From assembly GCA_963575745.1 (NCBI GenBank), contig CAUYUJ010000914.1, positions 502,747 through 566,746 of the forward strand: DNA of 64,000 nucleotides. Direction: 5' to 3'. The stretch is from Prorocentrum cordatum (taxonomy: Eukaryota > Sar > Dinophyceae > Prorocentrales > Prorocentraceae). Every line of letters begins with the position of its first letter. Position 1 is the stretch's first letter. The notes under the pieces are model-generated. The model saw nothing but the letters and a program-made list of their open reading frames with translations, made no database searches and had not been told where the DNA came from. The position numbers and the translations under genes are program-made. Below are positions 20,850 to 31,715 of this stretch, one piece after another.

Positions 20850-22110
20850 CAAACGAGCAGTTGGGCGCGGCGTTCAGGTTCACGAGCGACGCGTTGCAAT
20901 CGTTTGAGTCGCACGATCTGATGTCGAACGACGGCGGCGCCATGTCTAGACGCATCCATACTTCATGAGAAGAAACAATACGCGCCACCTCTATGATGCC
21001 CGCGGCGCCGTTGCCATCTGCTGTCTGCTTGATGTAGGCGGCGCCTAGCAGAAGTGCGCGGGCGCGTCGAGCTGCGCAGGCGTCGATCCGATCCTGTTGC
21101 GCTTTGGTGGGCGCACGCGCTTCCAAGCCCGATGTCGCTACTGGCGGCGCTTGGCTGCTGAATTCAATTTTTCGTCGGCCTAGATATCTGCAATTATCCC
21201 ACTTGCATCCCGCGCTTCGCCGTCCTCGAGCGATTGCCGCGCAACGCGCCCCGGTCTTCGCGCGGCTCTGACCGTTGGGCTGCCCCGCCGCGCCGGGGGA
21301 AAGCGCGGGCGAGCGCGCCTCGCCATCGGCGTTGACCTTGCCGCGGCGCAAGGGGCGGGCGCGCCGATCGGCGCCGCTGCCGGCGACGGCGGGTAGCGCC
21401 GCTTTCGCCCCCTTATTCTGCTGGGGGCCGATCTCTTGGAGCTCCGTTCTGAGGGCGTCGTCGGGATGCTGGATCTCGTGGGCAGCCATCTGCGCGTCGC
21501 GGCGCATGCGGGTCTTAGCGAGGTCGACCGCGCACTCGCGCGCGCCGAGGTCGACGTTTGCGCCCGTGAACTCGCAGCCGACAATCATCGACGTCGTCGG
21601 GTCTGAGGCGAGCATCGGGCTCCACTTGGCCGTCGGCGGCATGACTGCGACGCGGAACTCGATCGCCGCGTTGGAGTCGCCCGCGACGCATCCGAAAATT
21701 TTCCGGTAGGCTCGAGCGTGGGCGCCGTCGCGCATGACGCGCGCAGCTCGTCGATGTCGGCCTTTCATGATCGTGCAATTTCTTGGAAGTAGATCTCGTC
21801 CACAGCGGCGTCGAGGCGCGCGCGGTCTACCGATGCGAATGCGCTCGTTTTTTCGTGCTCGGTAATGATGCGGCTCTTCCCGAGCTGAGCGAGGCGCCGC
21901 TGTCGCGCCGATTCCACGGCGGTCGCTGTCGACACCGATCGCGCTCGCGCGCGCCCGTGCTCGGCGTCGCACATGGGGCGCGGCTCAGACATGCTGTCGC
22001 GACGCAGCCCACACTTTGCCACCAAACGTACAGGGGCCATGAAAGACACGCGCCCCTCTCGTGCGAGACGTGCATTTCATCTAACAGACATGATATGTCC
22101 GCGACGCATT
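20850..22110 (-). CDS. Hypothetical protein, probably frame-interrupted
   Basis: The - strand reads as a protein-like sequence: AAVDEIYFQEIARS at the end of the 22049-21765 frame. After a frame change near 21770 come FGCVAGDSNAAIEFRVAVMP, DPTTSMIVGCEFTGANVDLG, RMRRDAQMAAHEIQHPDDAL and GAAYIKQTADGNGAAGIIEV, then MAPPSFDIRSCDSNDCNASL. It runs into the array B boundary block without a stop of its own. No family recognised. It follows the LINE endonuclease stretch on the same strand but does not read as reverse transcriptase. Confidence 0.4.
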
Positions 22111-22519
22111 CCACCGCGCAGTCAAAAAATTGGTGGCGCGGGCGGACTGCTGCGAATCGGGTGCCCAGCGCGTCTCGGAAAGGCGGTCCACGGGGCGCCC
22201 TTTTAGGACCGCGGCCTCGGCTGCTACCGCGCCCCCCCGCCCTCGCTGCAATTCGCCGAGAGGAAGGGCCGCGCGCGGGCGGGCAGGGGCCAGGGCACGT
22301 CGCCGTTTACAACACTTGCGCGGCACGTGCTGCATCGCTGCGAAATCACACTGCGCGCGCCGCCACTGGTGAACAGACGGGCAGCGACGACCGTCACGGT
22401 GGGCAGCGGCGTCAATGAACTGCCGGAGATCGACGGGCGCGGCCCCCACGCCGCCATCGGCGCAAGTGGGTGCCGCGTCTTCTGCCCATGTCTGAATAGA
22501 AGAGTGGGCGCCAGGGAAG

Positions 22520-25500
22520 TCGAAATAACGGCGTCTTCCAGGTCACGCTCCGTTTCCTGCAAATCGCCGACGGGCGCGCCATACTTGAGCTCCGAGTCCT
22601 GCTTCATCGGCTTGCTGTAGTTCTTGAAGATGCTGTTCGATGCTCGCGTAGTCGTCGTCGTCGTCGTCGTTGGAAAGGCATTGCGTCGCCGAGATCGTCG
22701 GTGAAGTTCTGGCGTGCGAGCGCGCGCGTGCAAGGCGGCCTTCCGTGTCTCGGCTAGCTGCTGGCACTCGTGGTCGAATGTGGATTTCTTCGCTTCGCAA
22801 TGTTCAAGGGATCGAGATCGGATGATCGATGCGAGTTCCTGCCGGCCAATTCTCCATCGCGCGGTTCTCGACCCACTCCGTCATGTCCCGATGCCCGCAT
22901 GCGTTCAGATACTTGGCCAGGTCCAGGTCGATGTCATTGCGAGGCTGCTTGGCCCGAGAGAAATGATCTTCGCCGCGCCATGCGAGGAATATTCTTGCGC
23001 AAACCATTGCGGCGCGCGCTTCGGCTTGTCATGTGTGAACGTGCAGTCGACATCAATGTAAAGCACCATGTGGCCCAACAGTCGCTGGGATGGAAGAGCT
23101 CGAGAATGCTTAGTTCGTGGGTGTGCGATGTTATGTCGTCGCGCACGTGGGAGGTCTCGCATCGGCAATGCCATGTATTCGATCTGGCAAATATGGCATC
23201 GAAGTCCATGACGCGCGGGTCCGCATGGGTGGTGCGCGCCGGTCGCGCAAAGCGCGTAGTTCTTCATTAACTGGTGGAAAACCTCGCCCGCATAGCGTTC
23301 GACGCCAACTGCGCGCGGTCCTACGGTCGCATCAGTCTCGGCTTCATTAACATGCACCTGTCGGCCATCGCCTTGGTCGGAGCCTATGAAAACGCAGTTC
23401 CGTTTTGGCGGGGAGGAGAGGATGTCGTGAAGGTAGGCGATGAGCTTGTCTACAATAGCGTTCTTGGCTGCAGTGATCGTGCGCTGCGCAAAGTGATGGG
23501 AACTGCACTGCGATGAGTGCGTGGTCAAATGGGAGCTCTTCACGCGCGCGGCGCCGACTCGGCCTCGTAGGGGTGGGTGTGTGGGGGGGGGGGGGGGGGG
23601 GGGGGGCATATCTTGACAACGTGCGACCAGCGAAACCATCGTGTGCTCAACCAAATATCGGTTCCGCAGGACTGGTTCCCCGTGGAGTTGCGGATGCGTC
23701 GCTTACAACGACTGTCAGCATCAGGAACTCCTGGGAAGCGTGGGTCTCGCAGGCGGCCGTGGTCTTGGTCTGGGTGCCAGAGAAACGTCCTGCGTCAATG
23801 TGCTAACTTTTGCGAGATAGTTCCAAGCTGCAAGCGCTTGTCATAATCCTGCAGAAACATATGGGTTCCATGATATGTGACGCATGCAGGCCGCCATTGC
23901 GTGACAGCGGCAGGGTTCGCATGGCGGCCTCGGGCCACGTCGGCACACCCCTCGCGAGGATCGTGGCCCCATAGGGAGCTTCACCGACGGCGCCAGTGGC
24001 AGGGTGCGCGTGGCGGTCGCAGGTTTGAGCTGCGGCGCTATGCCATAGTTGCGCACTTTCATGAGCTGCATGGAGCTGCACCCACAAGGACTATCAATAT
24101 GGAGCAAAGCCATTCTGCCAAGAACAAGAGCTTGAAATTGTGCACGAGGCCGCTGTTCCGGAGGAGCATCTCGTGGCCATGGAAGCAGCAATGCTGCGCC
24201 GCCCTCGCGAGACTGCGAACGCTGCAAATGCCGGGCCTTGCAGGGAACCGCGGAGGAGCCAATCAGCACCTCGAATTCTCGACGCACGCCATGCGTCTCC
24301 TGCAACAGGACGAGCGCGCCGCGTTTCACGCACATCTCAAGACGGTAAAATTGCATGCGGCGCCGCAGGAGCATGGTAGCAACACAGGCATCTGGCACTC
24401 CATGAAGCCAATTGAGCAGGCGCCGTGGGAAGCACCTGCCCGGGGCAACAGCGGGCGCAAAATAAACCACAATGAAGGTCCGTGGCTCGGAATGGCCACT
24501 GGAAGCTCCGCGCCGATGGATTGCCCGTCGATCCCGACCCAGTCGACGGCGGCACCGCCCCGCTAGAGCAGCGCAGTTGCAATCGCGCCGTCGCCGACTT
24601 CGACAGAGACGACGGGGGCGGAGCGGCGCGAAATGACCCCGCCGTCGCCCACCCTCCGAAACAAATGACCTGCGCGTCGCCCCCCCCCCCCCCCCCTAAA
24701 AAAAAGAAAATGTTAAACGGGCCCCTTTGTCTGGAGCTCGCGCCTGAGCGCCTGGGGGGCCCTGTCCACGTCGACGCGAAGCGGGGCGACGGCCCCGTTG
24801 GTATTGTTGGCCAAAAACGCGCGCCACTGACCCCCGCGTCGGGGGCGGCGAGCAAGCGAGACGACGCGCGAGGATGCCGCCGCGCCACCAAGCACCCGAA
24901 GAAAGGAGCGCATGGACAGAGAGACGCCCACCAGCTCCACATCTGATGATGCCACTCCCGCAGCTGTGACCCACGGCTCAGAAGCTCGTCGCACTTGGGA
25001 CGGCTGCACTACGGAGGGCGCGCCAATTGTGTAGAGGTGGGGATCTGGTGGGCGACCCCAGACCGCGAGCGCAGCCGTGTCCAGGGGCAGGAGGGCGGCC
25101 TCAGTCGTGGCCAGGGTGGCCAGGACGCGCTCGACGTCGGAGCGGAGCTGCCGCTGCCCCTGCTCGACCACGCAGGCACGCTGGTCGACGCCCCGAACTG
25201 CGGCGCCCAGGGCGTCGAGGCGATTGTCCCGAGGGCGGATTTGACCGAGAATGGCCTGCAATTCGCTGCGGGGAGCGGCCGCGGCAGCCTGCATGATGGA
25301 GGTTGCCCCCGCCTGGAGCCTCGAGGTAGCCACCTGCGCCCGCCCTGTGAACATGCTGGCGAGCTTGACCTCAAGCGCGACTTGCCTGGCACCGCTGCAT
25401 CTGGAGGCGCGTCGGTGCCAGCCACTGGCGCCAGAGCAGCGGCAGTCCGAGGATCGCGTTCCCGAGGTGGGTCAAGAGGCCGGGGGCGTTCGGATCCTGG

Positions 25501-25560
25501 GAACGTGGCAAAATTGTCCTTCGTCGTTGAAGTTGATCCCGTCGAGCCTGCGACGCGGCG
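22520..25560 (-). mobile_element. LINE fragment 2: ORF1-like region, endonuclease and linker
   Basis: In - strand order: 25560-24710, an ORF1-like part with a likely coiled coil (LQAILGQIRPRDNRLDALGA) ending NNTNGAVAPLRVDVDRAPQA; 24430-24050, the first part of an endonuclease/exonuclease/phosphatase domain with RGALVLLQETHGVRREFEVL; 23530-22950, its second part with FIGSDQGDGRQVHVNEAETD, ATVGPRAVGVERYAGEVFHQ and CHICQIEYMALP; and 22930-22540, linker-like peptide with LNACGHRDMTEWVENRAM and LQELQQADEAGLGAQVWRAR. The QETHG and GSDQ/DAT.GP pieces fit APE-type endonuclease motifs; the expected GD-N is altered. Several frame changes, a 27-G run near 23582 and an inserted minisatellite unit show the copy is dead. 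No reverse transcriptase follows. Confidence 0.65.
23905..24010 (-). repeat. Single inverted 90-bp minisatellite unit inside the LINE endonuclease
   Basis: Read on the - strand it gives TGAAGCTCCCTATGGGGCCA, CGATCCTCGCGAGGGGTGTG and CCGACGTGGCC, matching the array A/B unit in order. It lies between the two halves of the endonuclease coding sequence. Confidence 0.75.
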
Positions 25561-25589
25561 CCTCGCGGGCTGCCTGCGCGCCCATCCGC

Positions 25590-26060
25590 GGGCCTCAAAG
25601 TGATCTGCGTATGACGTACCTCCGCTGGGCTTCCCAGGACCCCACGAAAGTGGCGACAGTTGCGCAGATCGCAGCCCCGCAGGGGACAGGGAGGCCTCAA
25701 AGTGACCTGCGTATGACGTACCTCCGCTGGGCACCCCCAGGGACCTACGAAAGTGGCGACAATTGCCCAGATCGCAGCCCCGCAGGGGACAGGGAGGCCT
25801 CAAAGTGATCTGCGTATGACGTACCTCCGCTGGGCCTCCCAGGAACCTACGAAAGTGGCGACAGTTGCGCATATCGCAGCTCCGCAGGGGACAGGGAGGC
25901 CCCAAAGTGATCTGCGTATGACGTACCTCCGCTGGGCCTCCCAGGAACCCACGAAAGTGGCGACAGTTGCGCAGATCGCAGCCCCGCAGGGGACAGCCAG
26001 GAGCCCACGAAAGTGGCGACAATTGCGCAGATCGCAGCCCCGCAGGGCACCGCGAACACA
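25590..26060 (+). repeat. Minisatellite array C, 102-103-bp unit, about 4.5 units
   Basis: Landmarks: GCCTCAAAGTGATCTGCGTA, TGACGTACCTCCGCTGGGC, ACGAAAGTGGCGACAGTTGC and GCAGATCGCAGCCCCGCAGG. Unit starts at 25592, 25694, 25797 and 25899, then a truncated unit. The left edge coincides with the 5' end of the LINE 2 coding region. Confidence 0.9.
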
Positions 26061-26145
26061 GGAGAGAAGGAGGAGAAGCGGGCGGGAAGTGGATACCACA
26101 GTTCTCTTTTCAAAACGAGTGCCCAACACAAGGATGGTTTGGAAA
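26061..26145 (+). repeat. Array C downstream boundary: purine tract plus diverged block
   Basis: GGAGAGAAGGAGGAGAAGCG is followed by TCTTTTCAAAACGAG and CCCAACACAAGGATGGTTTG. The order and sequence match the boundaries of arrays A and B with a few changes. Confidence 0.8.
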
Positions 26146-26195
26146 CATGTAAGGCATGGCAACGTTTCAAAGACACCTGATTGGGCGACGGGCAA

Positions 26196-27095
26196 GGTTG
26201 CAATGCTGACTGTATCGATATTGATGTACCGTGCCAAGGCCTGTGCTGTGCTGCGCCGTGCTGATGCTGAACTGCGATGTGCCATGCCGCGAGTGTGCTC
26301 TATAGCGTTGTGGATCGAGTCCTCCTTTGCACCCGAGTCCTGACCGAACTGATCTGGATCTTAAGCTCGAGCTGCCTCAGCACATAGCAGCTGCCCCAGA
26401 GCTAATTGACAGGGGAACATGCCAGGAGGACGCGCCGCGGAACGTCCCAAGGGACGCGCCAGGCGACGTGCCAAGGGACGTGCCACGAAGACGCACCGCG
26501 GGACGTGCCGAGGGGACGCGCTACGGAAAGTGCCAATGGACGTGCCAATGGACGTGCCAGGAGACGCGCCGCGCGACGTGCCAGAGGGACTCGCCACAGG
26601 ACGCGCCACGGAACGTGCCAAGTTGCAATGCTGACTGTTTCGATATTGATGTACCGTGCCGAGGCCTGTGCTGTGCTGCGCTGTGCTGAAGTGCGATGTG
26701 CCATGCCGCGATTGTGCTCTATAGCGTTGTGGATCGAGTCCTCCTTTGCACCCGAGTCCTGGCCGAACTGATCTGGATCTTAAGCTCGAGCTGCCTCAGC
26801 ACATAGTAGCTGCCCCAGAGCTAATGGACAAGGGGACACGCCAGGAGGACGCGCCGCGGAACGTCCCAAGGGACGCGCCAGGCGACGTGCCAGGGGACGT
26901 GCCACGGGGACGCACCGCGGGACGTGCCGAAGGGACGCGCTACGGAACGTGCCAATGGACGTGCACCGCGCGACGTGCCAGGGGGACTCGCCACGGGACG
27001 CTCCGCGGAACGTGCCAGGCAACATGCCAGACTGCAATGCTAGGGGTATCGATATTGATGTACCGTGCCGAGGGCTGTGCTGTGCCTGGGCGTCT
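26196..27095 (+). repeat. Long tandem repeat, about 435 bp then 399 bp, with 12-bp sub-repeats
   Basis: CAATGCTGACTGT followed by CGATATTGATGTACCGTGCC starts at 26201 and 26636, with a shorter relative at 27035. Each full copy holds GTGGATCGAGTCCTCCTTTG, then a run of 12-bp units of the GGACGTGCCAAT / GGACGCGCCAGG type. No gene supported. Confidence 0.9.
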
Positions 27096-27109
27096 GCCTA
27101 GGGTTGGTT

Positions 27110-27325
27110 CGGGGTGACGGTGACCATTGACTGGGGATGTGACTGCGCGGATGCTGGCAAAATGTTGACATGAGTTGGGCACGGGGCAGGGCATGTCACC
27201 TCCGCCTCAGCGTGCCTGGTGCCCATTGCCTGGGATCGTGACTGCACGGATGCTCGCAAAACGTTTTACTGCACAGATGCTGGCAAAACGTTGTCATGAG
27301 AGGGGCACGGGGCAGGGCCTGTCAC
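27110..27325 (+). repeat. Direct repeat, 125-bp offset
   Basis: GGATGCTGGCAAAATGTTGA and AGATGCTGGCAAAACGTTGT are each followed by GGGCACGGGGCAGGGC and GTCACCTCCGCCTCAGCGTG. Confidence 0.85.
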
Positions 27326-27691
27326 CTCCGCCTCAGCGTGCCTGAGAGCATCGTCAGGTTCGAAAAAGAAACGTGCGCAGGCCTGAACATCAAAGTGCAA
27401 TTCTCCATATGCAAATATGGAGGTTCCGTCCAAACTGAACGCCAATCTTCCAGATTCGGGTGAGACAATCAAATGTGCCGAACTTGTCGTAACACTTCGG
27501 CGGCCCTGAGCTGCGATCGAGACATCCTCAAGACCTGGGCACGTGAAAACAAGCATTTCACTTGAGAGATCCTCTGAATTCAGGTCCCCAGGAGAGGACA
27601 AGCTACAACACAAAACAAGCGTTTCGCTCGAGACATCCTCAACACATGCTGAAAAACAAGCGTTTCGCTAGGGACATCTTGCATTTTTAAT
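27326..27691. other. Unassigned stretch ending in tail-type repeats
   Basis: Nothing recognisable in 27330-27600. Two copies of the CGTTTCGCTCGAGACATCCT type motif at about 27620-27675 belong to the dispersed tail repeat described under the composite elements. Confidence 0.6.
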
Positions 27692-27812
27692 TCGCCGGCC
27701 CTCTTCCCACTCGTTACTTATCACAAAAGAAATCCGCCGGCCCTCTTCCCGTCAGACCCGGGGGTACACAGCTAAAACAGAACCCTGGGCCTGTGCCCTT
27801 TCCGGGGGAAAA
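27692..27812 (+). repeat. Terminal module R, diverged copy
   Basis: AATTCGCCGGCC and a second CCGCCGGCC, then GAACCCTGGGCC and CCCTTTCCGGG. This module recurs at 31720, 32076, 32236, 32467 (inverted), 34065, 37694, 41407 and 41765. Confidence 0.8.
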
Positions 27813-27814
27813 AG

Positions 27815-28065
27815 ACAATACCAAGGACATCCTCAAATAACCATGCGAAAAGTCTGCAAAACCTAAAGAAAACAAATGTTGTTTCCATCTGATCGCCAGG
27901 AAACATATGGAAACACAAGGTTTGGGCTTCTCGACGTCACGAAACACTGTGTGTTCACAGGTTTCGTGGTCACCAGCTGTCAGAAACTTTGCTTTTCTGT
28001 AGGTTTTGCAACTTTTTCGCATGGATTTCTTGGGATGTTCTTGGTTTCCTTTTGTGTCTTTTTTT
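27815..28065. repeat. Imperfect long inverted repeat (foldback)
   Basis: Left arm: CCAAGGACATCCTCAAAT, then CCATGCGAAAAGTCTGCAAA and ACCTAAAGAAAA. Right arm read on the - strand: CCAAGAACATCCCAAGAAAT, then CCATGCGAAAAAGTTGCAAA and ACCTACAGAAAA. Arms are about 100 bp with a small loop near 27940. No coding content. It sits just before the palindromic array. Confidence 0.75.
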
Positions 28066-28140
28066 TTGTATTTTCTGCATTTTTCGCATTTTCGCGTGTC
28101 CGCCCCTGGCGGCGCGGGGGCCGGCGCAGCGCCAGGGTCG

Positions 28141-28793
28141 GTAGCTTTACAAAAGGATTCCTTGTGTGACGGCCTTACAAAGGGATTCCTTTTGTGGCGG
28201 CCTTACAAAAGGATTCCTTTTGTGGCGGCTTTACAAAAGGACTCATTGTGTGGCGGCCTTACAAAAGGATTCCTTTGGTGGCGGCCTTACACATGGATTC
28301 CTTGTGGCAGCCTTACACAAGGATTCATCTTGTGGCGGCCTTACAAAAGGTTTTTTTTTGTGGCGGCCTTATGAAAGGAGTCCTTTTGTGGCGGCCTTAC
28401 AAAAGGATTCTTTTGTGGAGGCCTTAAAAAAGAATTATTTTTGTGGTGGCTTTACAGAGGGATCCACCTTTGTGGTGGCTTTACACAAGGATTCCTTTTG
28501 TGGCGGCCTTACAAAGGGATTCCTTGTGGCGGCCACAAGGTGGATCCTTTTGTAAGGTCGCCACAAAAGGAATCCTTTATGAACGCCGCCACAAAAGGAA
28601 TATTTTTGTTGCAGGGTCGCCACCAAGTGTTTTTTTTTGTAAGGCCACCTGAAAAGAAATCATTTTCTAGGGCCGCCACAATATACATTTTTGTAAGGCC
28701 TCCACAAGAGAAATTATTTTGCACGGCCGCCACCAACCATTTTTCCATTTACAAGCTCGCCATTAAGAGCTTCTGCTGTAAGGCCGTCACAAC
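28141..28793. repeat. 28-bp array of palindromes that inverts at its centre
   Basis: The unit is ACAAAAGGATTCCTTTTGT (9-bp arms, one-base centre) plus GGCGGCCTT. Spacing is 28 bp over about 14 units to 28525. At CCTTGTGGCGGCCACAAGG (28522-28540) the array changes strand, and about nine more degenerate units follow with the spacer read as AAGGCCGCC. The whole can fold back on itself. ORFs through it are artefacts. Confidence 0.9.
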
Positions 28794-28900
28794 ATGATGG
28801 ACCCACCAACCCGGAAAGGGATAAAGACATGTGCAGCATGGTCACGTTTTCACGATACCCAACTGGGCGACATCTCACGAAACATCCCACGAGACACCCC
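28794..28900 (+). repeat. Composite element leader, cut by the gap
   Basis: Starts CATGATGGACCCACC, then ACCCGGAAAGGGATA and the first 24-bp units (CACGAAACATCCCACGAGAC). It is interrupted by the Ns. Confidence 0.85.
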
Positions 28901-29000
28901 NNNNNNNNNNNNNNNNNNNNNNNNNNNNNNNNNNNNNNNNNNNNNNNNNNNNNNNNNNNNNNNNNNNNNNNNNNNNNNNNNNNNNNNNNNNNNNNNNNNN
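28901..29000. other. Assembly gap, 100 N
   Basis: Exactly 100 Ns, a scaffold-gap placeholder, so its true length is unknown. It falls inside the repeat cluster, where assembly is expected to break. Sequence on the right resumes in the end of a terminal module (R). Confidence 0.99.
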
Positions 29001-30487
29001 TACTAAAAGAGAACCCTGGGCCCAAGCCCTTTCCGGGAAACATGATGGACCCACGAACCCGGAAAGGGATATAGACATGTGGAGCATGGACACGTTTTCA
29101 TGATACTCAACTGGGCAACACCTCACGAAACATCCCACGAGACACCTCACGAAACAGCCCACGAGACACCTCACGAAACATTCCACGAGACACCTCACGA
29201 AACATTTCACGAGACACCCCGCGAAACATTCCACGAGACACCCCACGAAACATTCCACGACGACAGGCAACCACTCAACCAAGGCGGTGTGGTCGTGCTG
29301 GGGAGTGGTCGTGCTGGGGTGTGGTCGTGCTGGGGGGTGGTCGTGCTGGGGGTGGTCGTGCTGGGGGGGTGGTAGTGCTGGGGGGTGGTCGTGATGGGGC
29401 CGTGGTCGTGTTGGGGCGTGTCGTGGCTGGGGGCGTTGGTCGTGCTGGGGCGTTGGTTCGTGCTGGGGCGGGTCGTGTGGGGTGTGGTCGTGCTGTGGTT
29501 AAGGTCGTGCTGGTGTGCGGTCGTGCTGGGGTGTGGTCTTGCTGGGGAGGGGTTCGTGCTGGGGTTGTGATCGTGCTGGGGTGGGGTCGTGCTGGGTGTG
29601 GTCGTGCTGGGGTGTGGTCGTGCTAGGGGGGGGTCGGCTGGGGTGGGGTCGTGCGGGGGACGCTTAGGGTCGTGCTGGGGTGTGGTAGTGATGGGGGTGG
29701 TAATGTGGGGAGGAGGGTATGCTGGGTGGGGTCGTGCTGGGGTGGTCGTGCATGGGGGTGGGTTCGGGCTGGAGGGGCTCAGACACTGTGATATCGATCG
29801 GGCTTCGTGGCGGGGGTGTGCTTCCGTGTGGGTGTGGTCGTGCTGGGGTGTGGTCGTGCTGGGGTGTGGTCGTGATGGGGAGTGGTCGTGCTGGGGTGTG
29901 GTCGTGCTGGGGGGTGGTCGTGCTGGGGGGTGGTCGTGCTGGGGGGGTGGTCGTGATGGGGGGTGGTCGTGCTGGGGCGTGGTCGTGCTGGGGCGTGGTC
30001 GTGCTGGGGCGTGGTCGTGCTGGGGTGTGGTCGTGCTGTGGTGAGGTCGTGCTGGGGTGTGGTCGTGCTGGGGTGTGGTCGTGCTGGGGTAGGGTCGTGC
30101 TGGGGTCGGGTCGTGCTGGGGTGTGGTCGTGCTGGGGTATGGTCGTGCTGGGGTGGGGTCGTGCTGGGGTGGGGTCGTGCTGGGGTCTGGTCGTGCTGGG
30201 GTGTGGTCGTGCTGGGGTATGGTCGTGCTAGGGTGGGGTCGTGCATTTCGCTCGAGACATCCTGCCAAAATTCCAGGAAATCGTACAAAAACAAAGGAAT
30301 TAGTCGAGACATCATCGAAATTCCTTCGCGCGGGGCGCTTTTCCGCGTCGCGGTCGGCTCTGCAAAACAAGCGTTTCGCTCGAGACATCCTCGGCAAACT
30401 CTGCGGAGCAAGCGTTTCGCTCGAGACATCCTCAACACACGAAAAAGTGGCCCGCACCCTGTGATTTATCGATCGGGATTTCAAAAA
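29001..30487 (+). repeat. Composite repeat element, copy 1
   Basis: End of module R (29001-29040), leader from 29041, 24-bp units CACGAAACATTCCACGAGAC plus ACCT (about 29122-29250), linker with GACGACAGGCAACCACTCAA, the 16-bp array GTCGTGCTGGGGTGTG (29290-30242, about 60 units) and tail (30243-30487). The tail carries CGTTTCGCTCGAGACATCCT several times and ends GATTTATCGATCGGGATTTC. The 16-bp unit is out of phase with codons, so all frames stay open with a 16-residue period. Confidence 0.9.
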
Positions 30488-31715
30488 CATGATGGACCAC
30501 GAACCCGGAAAGGGATATAGACATGTGGAGCATGGGCACGTTTTCACGATACCCAACGGGGCAACACCTCACGAAACATCCCACGAGACACCTCACGAAA
30601 CATCCCACGAGACACCTCACGAAACATTCCGCGAGACACCTCACGAAACATTCCAGGAGACACCCCGCGAAACATTCCACGAGACACCCCACGAAACATT
30701 CCACGACGACAGGCAACCACTCAACCAAGGCGGTGTGGTCGTGCTGGGGAGGGGTCGTGCTGGGGTGTGGTCGTGCTGGGGGGTGGTCGTGCTGGGGTGT
30801 GGTCGTGCTGGGGGGGTGGTCGTGCTGGGGGGTGGTTGTGCTGGGGCGTGGTCGTGCTGGGGCGTGGTCGTGCTGGGGCGTGGTCGTGCTGGGGTGTGGT
30901 CGTGCTGTGGTGAGGTCGTGCTGGGGTGTGGTCGTGCTGGGGTGTGGTCTTGCTGCGGTGGGGTCCTGCTGGGATGTGGTCGTGCTGGGGTGTGGTCCTG
31001 CTGGGGTGTGGTCGTGCTGGGGTGGGGTCGTGCTTGGGTGGGGTCGGGCTGGGGTGTGGTCGTTCTGGGGTGTGGTCGTGCTGGGGTGTGGTCGGGCTGG
31101 GGTGGGGTCGTGCTGGGTCGGGGTCGTGCTGGGGTGTGGTCGTGCTGAAGTGTGGTCGTGGTGGGGTGTGGTCGTGCTGGGGCGTGGTCGTGCTGGGGTG
31201 GGGTCGTGCTGGAGTGGGGTCGTGCTGGGGTGTGGTCGTGCTGGGGTGGTCCGCACCCTGTGACTTATCGATCGGGTCGTGCTGGGGTGTGGTCGTGCTG
31301 GTGCGCTGGGGTCGGGTCGTGCTGGGGTGTGGTCGTGCTGGGGTGTGGTCGTGCTGGGGTGTGGTCGTGCTGGGGTGTGGTCGTGCTGAGGTGTGTTCGT
31401 GCTGGGGTGTGGTCGTGCTGGGGCGTGGTCGTGCGGTGGGGTCGTGCATTTCGCTCGAGACATCCTGCCAAATTTCCAGGAAATCGTACAAAAACAAACG
31501 AATTAGTCGAGACATCATCGAAATTCCTTCGCGCGGGGCGCTTTTCCGCGTCGCGGTCGGCTCTGCAAAACCAGCGTTTCGCTTGAGACATCCTCAGCAA
31601 ATTCTGAACACAAGCGTTTCGCTCGAGACATCCTCAACTCTGCAAAACCAGCGTTTCGCTCGAGACATCCTCAATAAATTCTGAAAAACAAGCGTTTCGC
31701 TCGAGACATCCTCAA
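30488..31715 (+). repeat. Composite repeat element, copy 2
   Basis: Same order as copy 1: leader and 24-bp units to 30730, 16-bp array 30731-31445, tail to 31715. A fragment of the tail end (ACTTATCGATCGGG) is embedded in the array at 31260-31275, evidence of recombination inside the array. Confidence 0.9.

Noticed and set aside
29207-31463. Frames of 200-449 codons rich in Val/Trp/Gly or Thr/Pro/His
   Set aside because: They arise from the 16-bp tandem array, which repeats every 48 bases as a 16-residue peptide in every frame.
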